From Perognathus longimembris pacificus (Eukaryota > Chordata > Mammalia > Rodentia > Heteromyidae), in contig NC_063174.1 of assembly GCF_023159225.1 (NCBI RefSeq), positions 39,653,691 to 39,717,690 of the forward strand: a stretch of 64,000 nucleotides of DNA. Reading direction: 5' to 3'. The translations under genes were made by a program, and so were the position numbers. This document shows positions 24,763 through 37,184 of this stretch, in pieces (positions within the stretch are counted from its first letter, which is position 1; each line of letters begins with the position of its first letter). The notes under the pieces were generated by a model. It had not been told where the DNA came from. It ran no database searches and saw only the letters and a list, made by a program, of their open reading frames with translations.

Positions 24763-27176
24763 ACTATAAGCTTATCTATTAAGTTAAATGCTTCTATTCA
24801 TGCAAGACTTTTCCAAGGTGAACTCACTGAGCCTTCAGATAAATGCATCAAGTCAGAAACAAAGGGAAAACACTGGGATCAAACCAAAAGATAAATTACA
24901 AATCGGATTAGTGGATCTTCCTCCCCGCTCCGCCGTGGAAGCATGCTATTAGCTATCTAGACATGCCTGATGGCTTGCAACACCCACACAGAAACACACA
25001 CACCTCATCCACAATGCTGCTCCCTGGTCAGGCACAAAGCAGAGGTGACCTTGACACTTCTCCCTCCTAAGCCTTTAGCACTCAAACAGATAGCTGCATG
25101 CATTCAGGTTCCTCAGCTTTGGGCAGGAAAAAAAAATTTGCTCTTTCCCTTTGGCTCTCCCCCACAGTGCCAGCTGGTGAACCCACAGAACTTCTGCCAG
25201 TTCATGCACACAGTGTTCTGTGACATTCCCCCATCCGTGCTGCCTCCTCCCGGCCCCCTTCACAGCCCTGCCTCACCCATGGCAGACCAGGAAGGACAGA
25301 CCACCCCAGCAATCAGGACCGCAAGGATGAAGGCACAAATACATTCCTTCCCAGAAAAACCTCGGTAGGAAGGAGGCCAAGCATGGTGGCTCAGCTGATA
25401 ATGACCAGGGGACAGATCTGATGTCCTGAGAGGTTGTAGTCTGTAATGTTTATTGAGATTGGCCATGAGGTGCTAGCTGCCATGCTTTGAGCTCAGTAAC
25501 GGTGGTTCTTGTCTTCCATTAAAAGAGATAGATAGAAATGTGGCCAACTCACTGTGAGATAACCCAGGAAGGGGCGGGGGAGGGGGGATGGAAAAGAAGA
25601 TTGCATGAACATTTCTGGCCTAGCCAGGGAGCAGCTGGGGCCTCTCAGGAAACAGGTACAGAACTGGAATAGGCAGGAAGAAGAAAGAAATGTCAGATAC
25701 AGGGGCCAGAGACAGAGATGGTGACAGCTGGAGCCACAGCAGTGAGGGTAGAGGGAAAAGATAGATGTTGTGGTAGAATATGGAAGCTTTTTGGTGACTT
25801 GGAGAATATGAGGTTTGCAAAGGGAGAGGTAGGGTGTTGAGGATTCAAATCAGGGCACAGGAATAGCGTGGAGTTAGTACTTCTCATTGTTGGTCTGAAA
25901 GAGTGTAAAGACAGATCAGGCAGGTGGGCAGTGGAGCAGGAAAGACAGGAAGGGAGGTGAAATGATGGGTGGTGTATTCAGAAGGGGCATTTCAGAGTTC
26001 ATTCATTCCAAAGTGCAGCCATTTTGAAGCATCCAGAGTGTGGCCGTGATGAGTGACTGAACTGCAGAGGCATGAGCCGGTGGGAAGTGGAGGAGAATAA
26101 GAGCCTTGTGTGGTAGAGATCGTAACAGGACATGGGGTGGATGTTGGGGGTACTTAGCACAACAGATCTGGGAATCGAAGACTAAGGAGACATGTTGGGT
26201 GGGTCCACACGTGAAGGTTCTGAGGATGTGGAGTTTGGCATATACAACCACTATTCCTTCCGAAGGAGACAAGATGGGCTCCAGGACACAGTGTGTGGGC
26301 TGGTGGCCTAACAGCAACAATGGGAGGGGGTAGATAGGTCTGCTTCCAGCTTCATCCACACAGCCCTCAGAGGTACAGCTGGCCCAAACCTCTCCACCAC
26401 CTCTGCTGCTTCTGGAAATAAAGACCACAGTCACTTGAAAGTCATGCTATGAGAGGCACTCAATGAGGAGCAGAGCACCAAGAAGGCTGACTTCTGCCTT
26501 TGACCTCATTCTCATCTGGCCTCCCCCTAGCCCTCTTTCCACCCATCTGGGAACTCATAACAGAGCTAGAGCAAGGCCACCCTTGTCTTCTGGGGCCACC
26601 CAGTTGAACTGTCTCCTGGACACCACAATCTGGTCAGGACTTCTCTTTCATTTTCCCATCACTAGACCCTTCCAAGGAGTTCAAGGTGAACTACCTCACA
26701 CCAAGTTTCAGCCCCTAGCAACACAATGAAGGGAAGTGCTCCCTACTTTCTTTTCCTGAAAAGCAGCACAAATTTTGTTCTCTCAATTTTTTTTTCTTTC
26801 TTTGGGGACATTTCCTCCAGGTCCTATAAAAACATGCAAGTATGAATGCCCACCTACCTACAGAGTTCCCAGCAACAAAACAGAATCCCATTGTTCTCCA
26901 CCCAAAATGGTGTATACAGAGTGCATTCAGTAACATCACCCTAAAACCTATACTAGGAATAAATAATGATAATTTATAGAAATGGGACCCAGGTCTCCAA
27001 CACAGTAATGCTATTTCTTTAATGTACTGTTGGCAGCCGATGAATTAGGACACATCTGTAATGTCATAAAACACTTTCAGCTCCTTGAAGCATAAACCCC
27101 TTTCTTATTTGACCCTGCCTTGGCTGCTTAGAACAGAAAAATTATTCGCAATAATGGCATCAAAATGAGTATCTTA
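24763..27176. other. Unique sequence with a weak exon-like stretch
   Basis: No gene can be confirmed. At 25143-25166 a pyrimidine-rich run ends in 'ctcccccacag', and the sequence after it stays open for about 200 nt on the plus strand (QLVNPQNFCQFMHTVFCDIP and on). No matching donor or partner exon was identified. Confidence 0.35.
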
Positions 27177-27393
27177 ACAGGGCACTGGTGATTCAAGACT
27201 ATAATCCTAGCTACTTAGGAGTTTGAGATCTGAGGATCATGGTTCAAGCCAGCCCAGGCAGAAATGGAGATATTTATCTCCAATTAACCAGCAAAAAAGC
27301 CAGAAGTGGAACGTGGCTCCAGTAGTAGTATGCTTTCCTTGAAAAAAAAAAGCTAAGGGACAGTATCCAGGTCTTTAATTCAAATCTCAGTAG

Positions 27394-27394
<1 letters not shown>
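27177..27394 (+). repeat. Composite SINE (B1-like + ID-like)
   Basis: Carries 'actataatcctagctactta', 'gatctgaggatcatggttca', 'tatctccaattaaccagc', 'gccagaagtggaacgtgg' and 'aagctaagggacagtatcca'. The tail leads straight into a CA microsatellite. Confidence 0.93.

Positions 27395-27451
<57 letters not shown>
27395..27451. repeat. CA microsatellite at a SINE tail (about 27 units)
   Basis: (CA)n with one CG interruption, contiguous with the 3' end of the SINE at 27177-27394. Confidence 0.97.
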
Positions 27452-29360
27452 CACATGAGTACCTGTTGGAGTTTTGTTTTGTGATACAGATATGGTATAT
27501 ATCCTTAGAGCTGTGCAGTGGTCCTGACCCAGGCAGGCTTGAGCCCTCATCTTCCTCACCATAATAGGAATTCCTCACTCAGGAACCTGAAAAATAGACC
27601 CAAGTGCCCTTTTGCAGTGCATCTTTCCAGACCCTAGGTGTGTCTAACCTGTTGCTCTTCATACCTTAGAAAGAATCAATAGTATTCAAAGGAGACAAAA
27701 ATATTAGTAATATTAGAATTTGTAATAAAGCATTGTCATTAATGAATCCAAAGCTCTGAGATGCCTTGTGCCTTCCTGATGACATGAACACACATGGGTA
27801 TTGTGACAGCATTTGCCTATGTTCAAAGTACCCCTCCCTTTAATTCCTGGAAGTCAGCCATGTGATCTGAATAGTGAGGCTGTAGAAGAAGGCCCTTGGG
27901 CACATGAGGCTGTGCCCCCATTTTGTCTAGCAACGTCATCTTCATGCAGATCTACACTGAAGTCCCCAGCAAGCAGGTATGTAGTCTGACAGCAATAGTA
28001 AAGCCTCGAACTGCCTCTATTCTATGGATCTCCTATGTAGTACAATGTTAGTCATTTTTCTCTTGTCCAGACATCTATATTCATGGTTATATAAAATTCA
28101 TATCTACAAAAAAATTCTAAGCAAATAAAGGGCTAGTTAGACACATGATCTGCTAAAACTCCAGATATTAGAGCAAAATTTTTCATAAAGAAAGAGTCCT
28201 ATATGCCTAAACATGGCCACACTTCTATCTTACTGATGATTGGTCTTGTGCTAACAACTGACCCACTTCTCTCTTATCCTTCCCTTCTCTCTCTTTGGCC
28301 CCTGCTTATTCCACCTTTAAAAAGCACATATCTTTAGAGCAACTCCAGTTCTACCATCTTGATGTAGTAGCTGTGAAATGCCATCAGAAAAATCAGGATG
28401 GGTCTACTTTGAAGGAAACTGGATTTTCTTGCCCACATATGTATTTTTAAAAAGTACCCAGAATAGGGAGTTGACACCATGTGCCTATCTGAAGCAGGGC
28501 ACCAAAGCCCCAGATACTCAACCACTACCTGGCTGATGGGCTACTCAAGGCCGAATAGTGACTTAGGTGTCTTGGTGTCCTTGGAAACAGTCCAGCAACC
28601 CCCACGGGAGAAAGCTACTTTCTCGGGTCACTGGATTGCTATTTTAAGGTCTGAGGGACACAGGAAGAGCCAGATTAGTCGAAATTTAACCTGAGCCATC
28701 AGCCCCAGGAACAGATGGGCTCACTGCTTTCAAAACCCAGACCACATGTCACTTTGTACCAGAAGTCAGAGGTGAGACTGGCCATGGTGGGCAACCTTCA
28801 GCCAAGCATAGAAGCTCTAGGAGTGGCCTGGCATTGGTACAAGATAAAAGCCCCTGGTCTTCTTGTGAGGCATAGGGCCCTTGACCTCTGGAATGTTCCA
28901 GTAAGTGCCTGACACTAGCTGACCTTCCTTATCCCTGGACTGCTTCTCTCTTGAAACTAGAACAGAGCCAGTCTACCTGCTGTGACTATTGAATGGTGCT
29001 CTTTTATTAATTCAGGAAAGGACATGATCATAGTATCTTTCTTTGGTTTCAGAGAACCTTTGCCATTTTCTGGGATATACCCAACACCTTCTCTCTCTTG
29101 CATAAGATCCCTCCCTTAATGCCCCCCCATGGGTCACCCTTCCTAACATAGGAGCCTGCGAGTCAACCTCCAATTGTTCTCCGTCAGCCTCCACTCCCCC
29201 ACAACTGAGCTTGCCAGACCTGCTTTTGCTCCATCCTTTTCTCCGGCTTCTGCCTTAGCTGGGAGCCAAACCTTGACCTTGACTTATTTACAGTAACATG
29301 TCTGTCTCCAGGCAACACTCTCCCTCTCAAACATGCCGTATTTCCTTCTTAAAATACCTC
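27452..29360. other. Unique sequence; nothing recognised
   Basis: No gene or confident repeat was identified. Open frames are under 72 codons. Confidence 0.4.
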
Positions 29361-29364
29361 AATG

Positions 29365-29500
29365 GCTCGCTCTTTCCTCCAGAACTCACTCAATTCGATT
29401 CTACAGACGTCTGTTCAGCATGCATGATGTATCAGGCTCTAGGCTAGTATTAGGGGTACAGCGGCACATGCAGCACAGCCTAAGCCCTTTAAGGTTCACC
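29365..29500 (-). repeat. L2 3'-end fossil
   Basis: 'actcactcaattcgattcta', 'gatgtatcaggctctaggct' and 'attaggggtacagcggcaca' follow the reverse complement of the L2 3' end ('gtgccaggcactgttctaggcgctggggatacagc'). Confidence 0.6.
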
Positions 29501-29900
29501 GTGACAGTGTCACAGAAAACATGGCTTCGCAGAGAAAGGGCAAAAGTGAAAGGAACTATAAAACATTTGGAATTCTGGGGCCCAAGGGTTAGAAACAACA
29601 GAAGACTGGTACAATGGGGAGCTAAGACTTAGATAAGTAGTCATTTGTCAAGTGGACACTGATGAAAGGGACAGGAAAAGGCCTGGGCTAAGCCACAGAA
29701 CTGTAATCACCAGCATGTGGGAGTGGGAGGGGAAGCACATGGTCTGGTGTGAGAGCTTGGAGAATGAAACCCACAATAGGATCAAATCCTCCTTGGAGAA
29801 AAATCACAGCTCTTGTTTACCAAGGGCTTTGGGTCATGTACTTATCTTACCTTTGCCCCTTCCATCTCTAACTGGCTATGGTTTTTGTTGTTGTTTGGTT
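29501..29900. other. Unique sequence; nothing recognised
   Basis: Plus-strand frames exist but none is recognisable. Confidence 0.4.
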
Positions 29901-29905
29901 GGTTG

Positions 29906-30120
29906 GTTTTTCTCAGTACTGGGGTTTGAACTCAGGGCCTCCTTCCTCCTAGGCAGTTCACTTCCTGCATTGCTGAGATAACAGGCATGCACCGCTGTGT
30001 ATGGCTTATTGGTTGAGATAGGAGTTTCATTCATATTTTGCCCAGGTTAGCCTTGAATCTTGGTCCTCAAAATCTTCCCCTTCCAAGTAGCTGCGATAAC
30101 AGAAATCTTCCACTGCACCT
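29906..30120 (-). repeat. Older ID/B1-type SINE
   Basis: 'actggggtttgaactcaggg' and 'cctccttcctcctaggcagt' (ID-like minus strand) are followed by 'gcccaggttagccttgaat' and 'ccttccaagtagctgcgata' (B1-like minus strand). It differs from the young composite family and is probably an earlier rodent element. Confidence 0.7.
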
Positions 30121-30885
30121 GGACCCTGGCTAGGTTCTTGATCACTGGCTGATCGCAGCATGACCACCAAAACCAACCTGGGAACACATCCAAGTCCTCC
30201 ATGGCCAGCACACCCAGGCTCCTGAATGGCTCAGGGACTCTGAGTGGATAATTGTGGCCCCTGGCCATTACTATCATGTGCATCTGTGACATCTTTAGCA
30301 AAAGATCATCAAAATGAGGCCAGAATTCAGGACTCTGTCCTGTATACTATGCCAGGTAGAAAGCCACCGATCCAGACAACAAATCTAATTCAGAATGCAT
30401 CCCTTTTCTTACGGATCTCTCAGGTGCAGTAGAAGAGCAGCAAGGGGGGAAGGACTCTATCCTAGTGCCCAGTGACACTAAACCAAAACCTGTGTCCCAG
30501 TCTTTAAGGGATTAGTCTTTAGTGGTATCTCTCTTAGGATGAGGCATGCTTAAAGCCCTATGATCATGACGTCTGGTGATAGACAATGCCCCAGGCCCAC
30601 GGAATTTCATAGAGATTGCCCCTTAAAATACTGGCTACTTACCCCTAACCAAATGACATAGCAAACTACCAATGAACATCCGCTCTGATTTGCAAGTTCA
30701 CTGAAAGAACAAATAAACATAGCAGGATAAAATGAGGTGCACAGCTGAAGGTCATGGCAGTAACTGTGCTCTTCAGACACTAAAATGACATTGATGTGGC
30801 TGTAGCTGCAGGGAGTGGGTTCAAGGAGAGGATAGATGGGGTGAGAATTAGCCATGGAAATGGAGTGGGATTCTGACAATATGAA
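30121..30885. other. Unique sequence; nothing recognised
   Basis: No feature can be supported. Confidence 0.4.
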
Positions 30886-30889
30886 AGAG

Positions 30890-30966
30890 GAGGCTGGGGT
30901 GTGGCCAAGTGGCTGGGCACCTACTTAGCAAGCTTAAGATCCTGAGTTCAAAACCTTATACCACAA
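30890..30966 (+). repeat. ID-like SINE monomer
   Basis: 'gctggggtgtggccaagtgg' (Box A side), 'acctacttagcaagcttaag' and 'cctgagttcaaaaccttata' (Box B side), ending in an A run. It seeds the GGAA tract that follows. Confidence 0.75.
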
Positions 30967-31297
30967 AAAAAGGACACAGGAAGGAAGGAACAAATAAATG
31001 AAGGAAAAAAGGAAGAGAGGGAGGGAAGGTGATGGAAGGGAAGGGAGAGGAGGGAAGGGAGGAGGAGGGGAAGGAGGAAGAGGGGAGGGGAGGGAGGAGG
31101 AAGAGAGGATGAGAGAAAGTAAGGGAAAGGAGAGAGAGAATGAGAGGGAGGGAGGGAAGAAGGGAGGGAGGGAAGGAGGGAGGGAGGAAGGAAGGAAGGA
31201 AGGAAGGGAGGGAGAAAGGAAGGAAGGAAGGAAGGAAGGAAGGAAGGAAGGAAGGAAGGAAGGAAGGAAGGAAGGAAGGAAGGAAAAGAAGGAAGAA
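30964..31297. repeat. Long polypurine GGAA/GGGA array
   Basis: About 330 nt nearly all purine on the plus strand, with about 20 consecutive GGAA units toward the end. It begins at the A-rich tail of an ID-like SINE. The 142- and 119-codon minus frames and the plus frames over it are low-complexity artefacts. Confidence 0.97.
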
Positions 31298-32555
31298 TAA
31301 CCAAGGAAATATCATTCACCAAGTCATGAATGAGGATGACCAGCCCCTTAGAGTTGGAAGATGCTTTGCTACTCACCTTCCCAAAAGCTTGCCATTTGAA
31401 AAAATCCTCTTAACTGGATGCTGTCAGGGCAAAAGGCAAGAAGGGAAGGAAGGCGTGTACCACAGATATCAGTTCTCCTCCACACCATCTCTCAGGAGAG
31501 CAGCGCCTTTCTCCAAGTGGCCAGCATCCTAAATCTTCAAATGCGCTGCTTTGCAACTCAGGAAAACCACTTTTCTCCTTGACCTTGTATCTTAGCAAAC
31601 ATATCATTTCCACCCCAAAGACTAGCTTTGCCCTACAGGACAGAAGCCATCAGCCTTCCTCCTCAGCATCCATATTCATGGGGAATTGTTTATGCTCTGA
31701 CCTGGAGCCCTGAGCGGATGTCAGCCTAGTTGCTGGGATGATGGTCCCCAGAAGGGCACTTCAGGAATGAGCCCACAGCCATCTGCCTCTCTTCCCAGTA
31801 ACTCAGCCCTGGGAGGAATGCACAGCTGTTGTCATCGCTGTCCCAGAGAAGCATGAAATAGGGCAAGGAGGATGGGAGGCGGCATCTTTCTGAGCCAAGG
31901 CTACTCCTAAGAGTGTTTGAAGGTTATTAGTGTGGCTGTAATCAGGCTATTAGCCAAATGCAGGTGGAAAATGAAGTGGCTTTGAAATTGCTTTTCAGAG
32001 AAAGCAGAGTCTGTGTTGGTATAATCTATGCATTTAATCTCATTCAAGTAGCTCTTCAGTTCCCTACATGACCAAGGTAGGACCCAATTCTCCAGCAAGC
32101 AAATGGGCACTACCCATTTCCCTGGATCCCAAGACACAGTCAGTCTTGCCAGGCAAAACCCTAACCCATAGTCTGCTTCTCCTGCCTGTGGGAGCAGCTG
32201 TGGACCACAAACTCCCTTGTCAGGTTCAGAGTCAGTATCTAGAGACCCCTTGTCAGGCTCAGTTAGCATCTAGAAGCCCTGTGTGCCCAGCTGCCTCACA
32301 AACACAGGCAGACAGCCTCCTTCTGCACCCTTGAGTGAGCAGTACCCAATACCCACTGTGGATGTCCCCTTCCCCTCCGACTTTCCAAGGGGCTCAGCAA
32401 TAGTGTTGATTTCCACGGGAAGCCTCTTTAGGAGTAAGTGGTCCTCAGAGCCCTCAGGAGATGAAGCTTCCTGCCCAGCCCTCGCTGGGCACTTGGTAGG
32501 CCCAGGCCCTTCTTTGGATGCCACACAATGAGGAAGGTATGTTCCCACCTGCTTC
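31298..32555. other. Unique sequence; nothing recognised
   Basis: No gene or repeat could be supported. Confidence 0.4.
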
Positions 32556-32559
32556 TTGT

Positions 32560-32784
32560 GTTACTTCATGCCACCCCATTCATCCATTGTGTCCAAGCCA
32601 AGGCCTGGGGCTCAATCCTCTCTGCATCCCTCTCCACAGCCCATCTTGCAAATTCTGTTCTCATACCCTTCATCCCCCTATCCATTCTCTTCCATTGACA
32701 CTGAATTTCTCTGGCTCCCACTACAATAGCTGATGAGGACTGCTGTGTGTGATTCTGTTCCTTCCTAATCCATTTCCCACAGTA
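32560..32784 (+). repeat. L2-like fossil, left part
   Basis: 'cccatcttgcaaattctgtt' and the C/T-rich 'tccattctcttccattgac' resemble an internal L2 segment. An L1 insertion follows at 32786. Assignment is tentative. Confidence 0.4.
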
Positions 32785-32785
32785 C

Positions 32786-33236
32786 TTTTTTTTTTCATTT
32801 CTTTATTGTCAAAGCGATGTACAGAGGGGTTACAGTTTCATACGTAAGGCAGTGTGTACATTTCTTATCCAACTTGTTACCTCCTCCCTCATTCCCCCTC
32901 TTTCTCCCTCCCCGTTTCCCTCCCCCGCATGAGTTATACAGTTGGTTTACACCATATAGTTTTTTGCTGTTACATTGGTTTATCTTTTTATCCTTTGTCT
33001 CTTGATTTTGGTATTTCCTTTCCCTTCCATAGTTCCAATACACGTATATACAATATCCAGGAAACAAAAACCAGTTACAGTGATGTTAAGGGTAAAACCA
33101 TGGCAAAGAAAGACAAAAGAAAAAGGGGATAATTTCACACAGTGTGTTGAAAATAACAACAACAATGATAAACCACTTGTTTCCACTACTTGGAGTTCAT
33201 TTCGCTTAGCATCATCTTATGTGTTCATATGGACAT
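32786..33236 (-). repeat. Younger L1 3' UTR, minus strand
   Basis: It starts with a T10 run (its poly-A tail) followed by 'ctttattgtcaaagcgatgt' and 'acagaggggttacagtttca'. The reverse complement of this end matches the plus-strand 3' end at 51.4-51.5 kb ('aactgtaacccctctgtaca ... caataaa'). C/T-rich and 'ttgattttggtatttcctt' blocks follow. From memory these tails are characteristic of a castorimorph rodent L1 lineage. No ORF2 is retained. Confidence 0.8.
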
Positions 33237-33420
33237 AGCTATTAAGCTAATTATTTCCTCTCTGCCTGGAATACTTTCCCAATCCCTATTAGACAAAGTC
33301 CTATCTATTCCTTTTCCAGAACTTGAAAAGCGAAGCGCTTTCTCTGTTCAGGAACCTTCTCTGATCCTTCCTGTTCTTCCTGGGCATGCCTGCTTGGGAG
33401 GTGCTTCCTGAAGCCACTGG
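33237..33420 (+). repeat. L2 fossil, right part
   Basis: 'ctctgcctggaatactttcc' and 'aggaaccttctctgatcctt' match the L2 pattern 'ctgcctggaacgctcttcc ... gaggccttccctgacc'. It may continue the L2 piece on the other side of the L1 insertion. Confidence 0.6.
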
Positions 33421-33532
33421 CGTTGGAATTGATGGATTCAGTAAGGAAGATTCGCCTTCATCTGGCCCGGGTGGGCACCAGCCAGTCCACCGCTGGCCCA
33501 GATAGAATCAAAAGAGGAAATGCAAATTAAAT

Positions 33533-33534
<2 letters not shown>

Positions 33535-33609
<75 letters not shown>
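33535..33609. repeat. CT microsatellite (about 37 units)
   Basis: Uninterrupted (CT)n on the plus strand. Confidence 0.98.
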
Positions 33610-33611
<2 letters not shown>

Positions 33612-34714
33612 ACTGGGATATTCTTCTGCCCTTATGTGTCAGGTCCATGTTCTCTGGCCTTTGAACTCTGAGATCACGTCAAAGGGTCATCAGACCTTTA
33701 GCTTCAGAAGACTGAGTCTTAATTAGCAACTTAGTTCTCAGGCATCTGGACTTGGACTGAGCAATGTGAATGGGTCTCCTGGTTCTCGTGCTAGCAATGG
33801 GTGATCACAGCCTCCATGAGAAAATGTAACTAATAAGTCCATTTTCATCTCTCTATCCATGTATATCGTCTATTTATTCACTGGGCTATCCATCAAGTGA
33901 TGATCTTATTGGTTCTTTTTCTCTAGAGTACTCTTGACTCATTCACCTAGGAACATTTCCGTGCTACCATGTACGTGTCAACACTGAATGGGGACAAAGT
34001 AACCTTGAACATCTATCCACTCTCTTCAGGATGGGTAAATGGAAACAGTGTAAGAACAAAATCTTCTGAGCTGACATTAGCTGGTTTCATGAAGAAGTGA
34101 AGAGAGGCCAATTAAATTGCAACTTGACTCACAAAGTAGAAAATGCTTCCCTCTGGCTCAGCCTTCTTCTTGGGCCAGTTTTTCTGCCACCCCCCTTGGC
34201 ATCCCCCATGGCTCTTCAGGTCTCTTTCATAAGCTAGCAGATGTGTTCAATGCAAAGCTGGCAAAGTGTCATACAGGTGGCCACCCATATGGTGCCAGTT
34301 TGGATCTGACTCCTGGAGAAAACTCTAGGAGTCCGCTCAGCCATGAAGGACACCTGCTAGTTTCCTGGGCAAGATCCAGATCTGGCTGCTCATGGGGACA
34401 CAGGTGGGAAGCAGGTGTTTCATGGAGGTGGGCCACCCTCTACCAATCACCACCAATCAAGCCAGTGGTGCAGGAGAACCATCAGCCAAAAGGTGAAATG
34501 AACTGGTGGCCCAAAACACAGTGGATGTATCTGGATTCTTATAACATACAGGATCCCATTTCAGGCAAGCTTGGCTTCCGAGCATGCTGGGAACTCAGAG
34601 ACAGAGGATATGAGGAGTTCAGATTTAATTCCAGTCAATGCAATATGTGAGAGTTGTGAATCTAATAAATTCAATCTAATAAGGGTCCAAAAAACCGGAT
34701 TTACTTAGCCAGAT
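33610..34714. other. Unique sequence with an unrecognised 177-codon frame
   Basis: The plus-strand frame at 34117-34650 is the longest plus-strand open frame in the window. Its conceptual product is rich in S, G, H and W with no recognisable domain, and no splice or promoter context supports it. I treat it as a chance frame. Confidence 0.35.
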
Positions 34715-34870
34715 AGTTGTTCAGTGTTTATTGAACTCCTCATATGTGCCAGGCAACATTGTGGGTGCTGGGGACAGAATGGGGACACAATTTTCAGAAG
34801 ACCTTCCTTTAGTACCTATATTCTAGCTAAGGGAAGACTGGGAGAAGCAAATTAATACAAACAAAGTCAG
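34715..34870 (-). repeat. L2 3'-end fossil
   Basis: 'gtttattgaactcctcatat', 'gtgccaggcaacattgtggg' and 'tgctggggacagaatgggga' match the reverse complement of the L2 3' end. Confidence 0.8.
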
Positions 34871-35107
34871 ATAGCAGGAAGTGTTATGCAGAAAAAATAA
34901 AAATGGGTTATGTGACAGAAAGGAACTGATGGACTACTTTAGGTTGGATGATCCAGACCTCTCTGTCATATAAATCTTAACTGTGATGACAAGGAACAAT
35001 CCAGCTACCCATGTGGGGATCAGAAGATAGTACAAACAAACAAGGTAAGACAGGATGATGCTCAAAGATAGGGGCAAGAAGAGTATTCTGACAGTAAGGA
35101 ATTCTAC

Positions 35108-35372
35108 AAGAGTAAACTCTAGGGTCTGGGAATATGGCTTAGTGGCAAGAGTGCTTGCCTCGTGTACATGAAGCCCTGGGTTCAATTCCCCAGCACCACA
35201 TATATAAAAAATGGCCAGAAGTGGCGCTGTGGCTCAAGTGGCAGAGTGCTAGCCTTGAGCAAATAGAAGCCAGGGACAGTGCTCAGGCCCTGAGTTCAAC
35301 ACACAGGACTGGCCAAATAATAGTAATAATAATAATAAAATAAAGTAAAAAAAAAAAAAGAGTAAACTCTAG
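35108..35372 (+). mobile_element. ID-ID dimer SINE with 15-bp target-site duplication
   Basis: The body is at 35123-35357. The first ID-like arm has 'atggcttagtggcaagagtg' (Box A) and 'gggttcaattccccagcacc' (Box B). The second arm has 'gcgctgtggctcaagtggca' and 'ggccctgagttcaacac', then an (AAT)n/A-rich tail. A perfect TSD, AAGAGTAAACTCTAG, flanks it at 35108-35122 and 35358-35372. It is a recent retroposition mobilised by the L1 machinery. Confidence 0.95.
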
Positions 35373-36689
35373 CCAACAGTGAAGGGAACTACAAACTGCT
35401 ACACCCATGGGCTAAAGGCATCACCATCTGTGATAGTCCAGGGAAGGCAGAGATTGGCAGTACCTAGCTCAACCAGATTGACCATGGACATGCTCAAGCC
35501 ATACCAGAATTAGGGTTCCCACTGGGCCACACAGGGAGGAAAGTCAGGTTTGGTCTCCACCAAATTGACTGAGTCAGGTTAAAAATGACACAGGCAAGTG
35601 TAGGAGAAGCTGGAGCTGACACGTGTCTGAAGGATGGGGTTGAACATGCCCAGGGTCAGAGTGTAGATGAACAAGGTTAGGGGCTGAGATAACCCAGTGA
35701 ACCCAGAATGTAGGCAGGAACTACATATAAAGACTGTAAAGACAATGGGACCCAAGATCATGGCACTTTTGTTGCCAGGAAAATTGGAATGTGCTTCTTA
35801 TCAGCATGGGGATAATTTGGGACCTCAACTCACCCCAATGTACTAACGACTCCCAGATTTTCTACTCTCTATGTAAGTTCCTTGAACTCAAGTCTCAACT
35901 CTCTAGTGACTTAGGAAAATGTAACTCACCTTTCCCAAAAGTGAACTCATGATCTCTCTCTCCCATCCACTTCAAATCTCATCTTTCTATATCCTACATA
36001 TCAGCGAAATAACTGAAGACACCACCTGTACTGAAAGCCAGGGTAGACCTTCAAAAGCGAGGCTCTCAGGAGGCAAGTTCTGAGATGCAGAGGCAGGGAG
36101 AGTGTATTAAACAGTGCTTTGGGGATCCACTTGAGAAAGGAAGGGAGGAGGGAGGATTGGAAAGAGGAGGAAGCTAAGGTCTTAGTTAAGGGCCCAGCCA
36201 GCTCCTTCAGGGGCTCTGAAGATAGGAAGGCAGCTCAAAATTGTCTGGAGTTGGAGTGAGAGATTTTCTATGTAGCCTTTGAACTCAGACATTGTCCAGT
36301 CATTAGATGTAGTTTTTCCATATGAATTTGGACAAGATGGCTGCCCCCAGCTAAGGGTAATTCTCGAAGAAGGGAAGGGAGTGAATCTTTCAGTACTGAG
36401 GGGCAATCATCCTAACCTTTTCCCTTTGTCTTATCCCCATCATCTCCTGACCTTCTGTGCCCCTCCTCATCCTTTCTGCTTATTCCTCCTACTTGCCACT
36501 GGTTTGGATTGCGGAACTGCTCACCTGGACAAGGCCTTCAACCTGCTGCCCCTGACCCTTCCAGTCCACTCCACATGACTTCTAGAATTGTAAGATACTA
36601 CCTTGAGCCCATTATAGTTTAAAACTTCATTGCCTGTGTTCAGAAGACAAACCGAATTCTCTTTCGAATGAAATTGAAATTCCAGCATT
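35373..36689. other. Unique sequence; nothing recognised
   Basis: No gene or confident repeat. Open frames are under 100 codons. Confidence 0.4.
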
Positions 36690-36915
36690 CAGACCCTTTG
36701 TGACCTGGCCCCTGCTGACTCCTTTGTCCTCATGATGTCCGGTAGCCACTCTGGACCCTGCTTTACCTCTTTTGCAGGACTTAGTGTTTCCTGACACTTA
36801 CTTAGAGCATGTGGCTCTTTGGTCAGCTCAGCTTCCTCCATCTTCCCCCTCTCTGACCTTTAGCACAGGGCACTTCTCTCCTAAAACATTGCACTCTGCA
36901 CAGGGCAGCCCACTG
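36690..36915 (+). repeat. L2 fossil
   Basis: 'ctttgtgacctggcccctgc' followed by C/T-rich text and 'agcacagggcacttctctcc' follows the internal L2 consensus ('ctggcccctgcctacctctcc ...'). Confidence 0.6.
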
Positions 36916-37184
36916 TGCTCAGGATACTGTGGTCGTCGTCAGCTGTCTCTTGTGACTGATCCCTTGCCTACCTTCCGTGTAACACAAGATCCCTGACATG
37001 CCAGGAACCACAAAGCCTTTGGGAATATAGAAAAAAGTAAAATACAACTTCTGTTCTCAAGGAAGGTAGACACTTTTGAACAACAAGACATTGGCTGTGT
37101 TTGCTATGTCTAATGGAAGAGCCTAATGGACGACTGTGACCCAAGAAGCCTCTGGCTGGAGCAGGCAAAGGAAGAGGAAGCGCA

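Noticed and set aside
30948..31376. 142-codon minus frame made of S/P/F/L repeats, and K/E/G/R plus frames
   Set aside because: They translate a GGAA/GGGA polypurine array.
34117..34650. 177-codon plus-strand open frame
   Set aside because: No recognisable domain, start context or splice boundary. A frame of this length can occur by chance in 64 kb.
35108..35372. tRNA gene suspected from Box A and Box B motifs
   Set aside because: The boxes belong to ID-like SINE arms. A cloverleaf with an anticodon arm is not retained, and target-site duplications prove retroposition.
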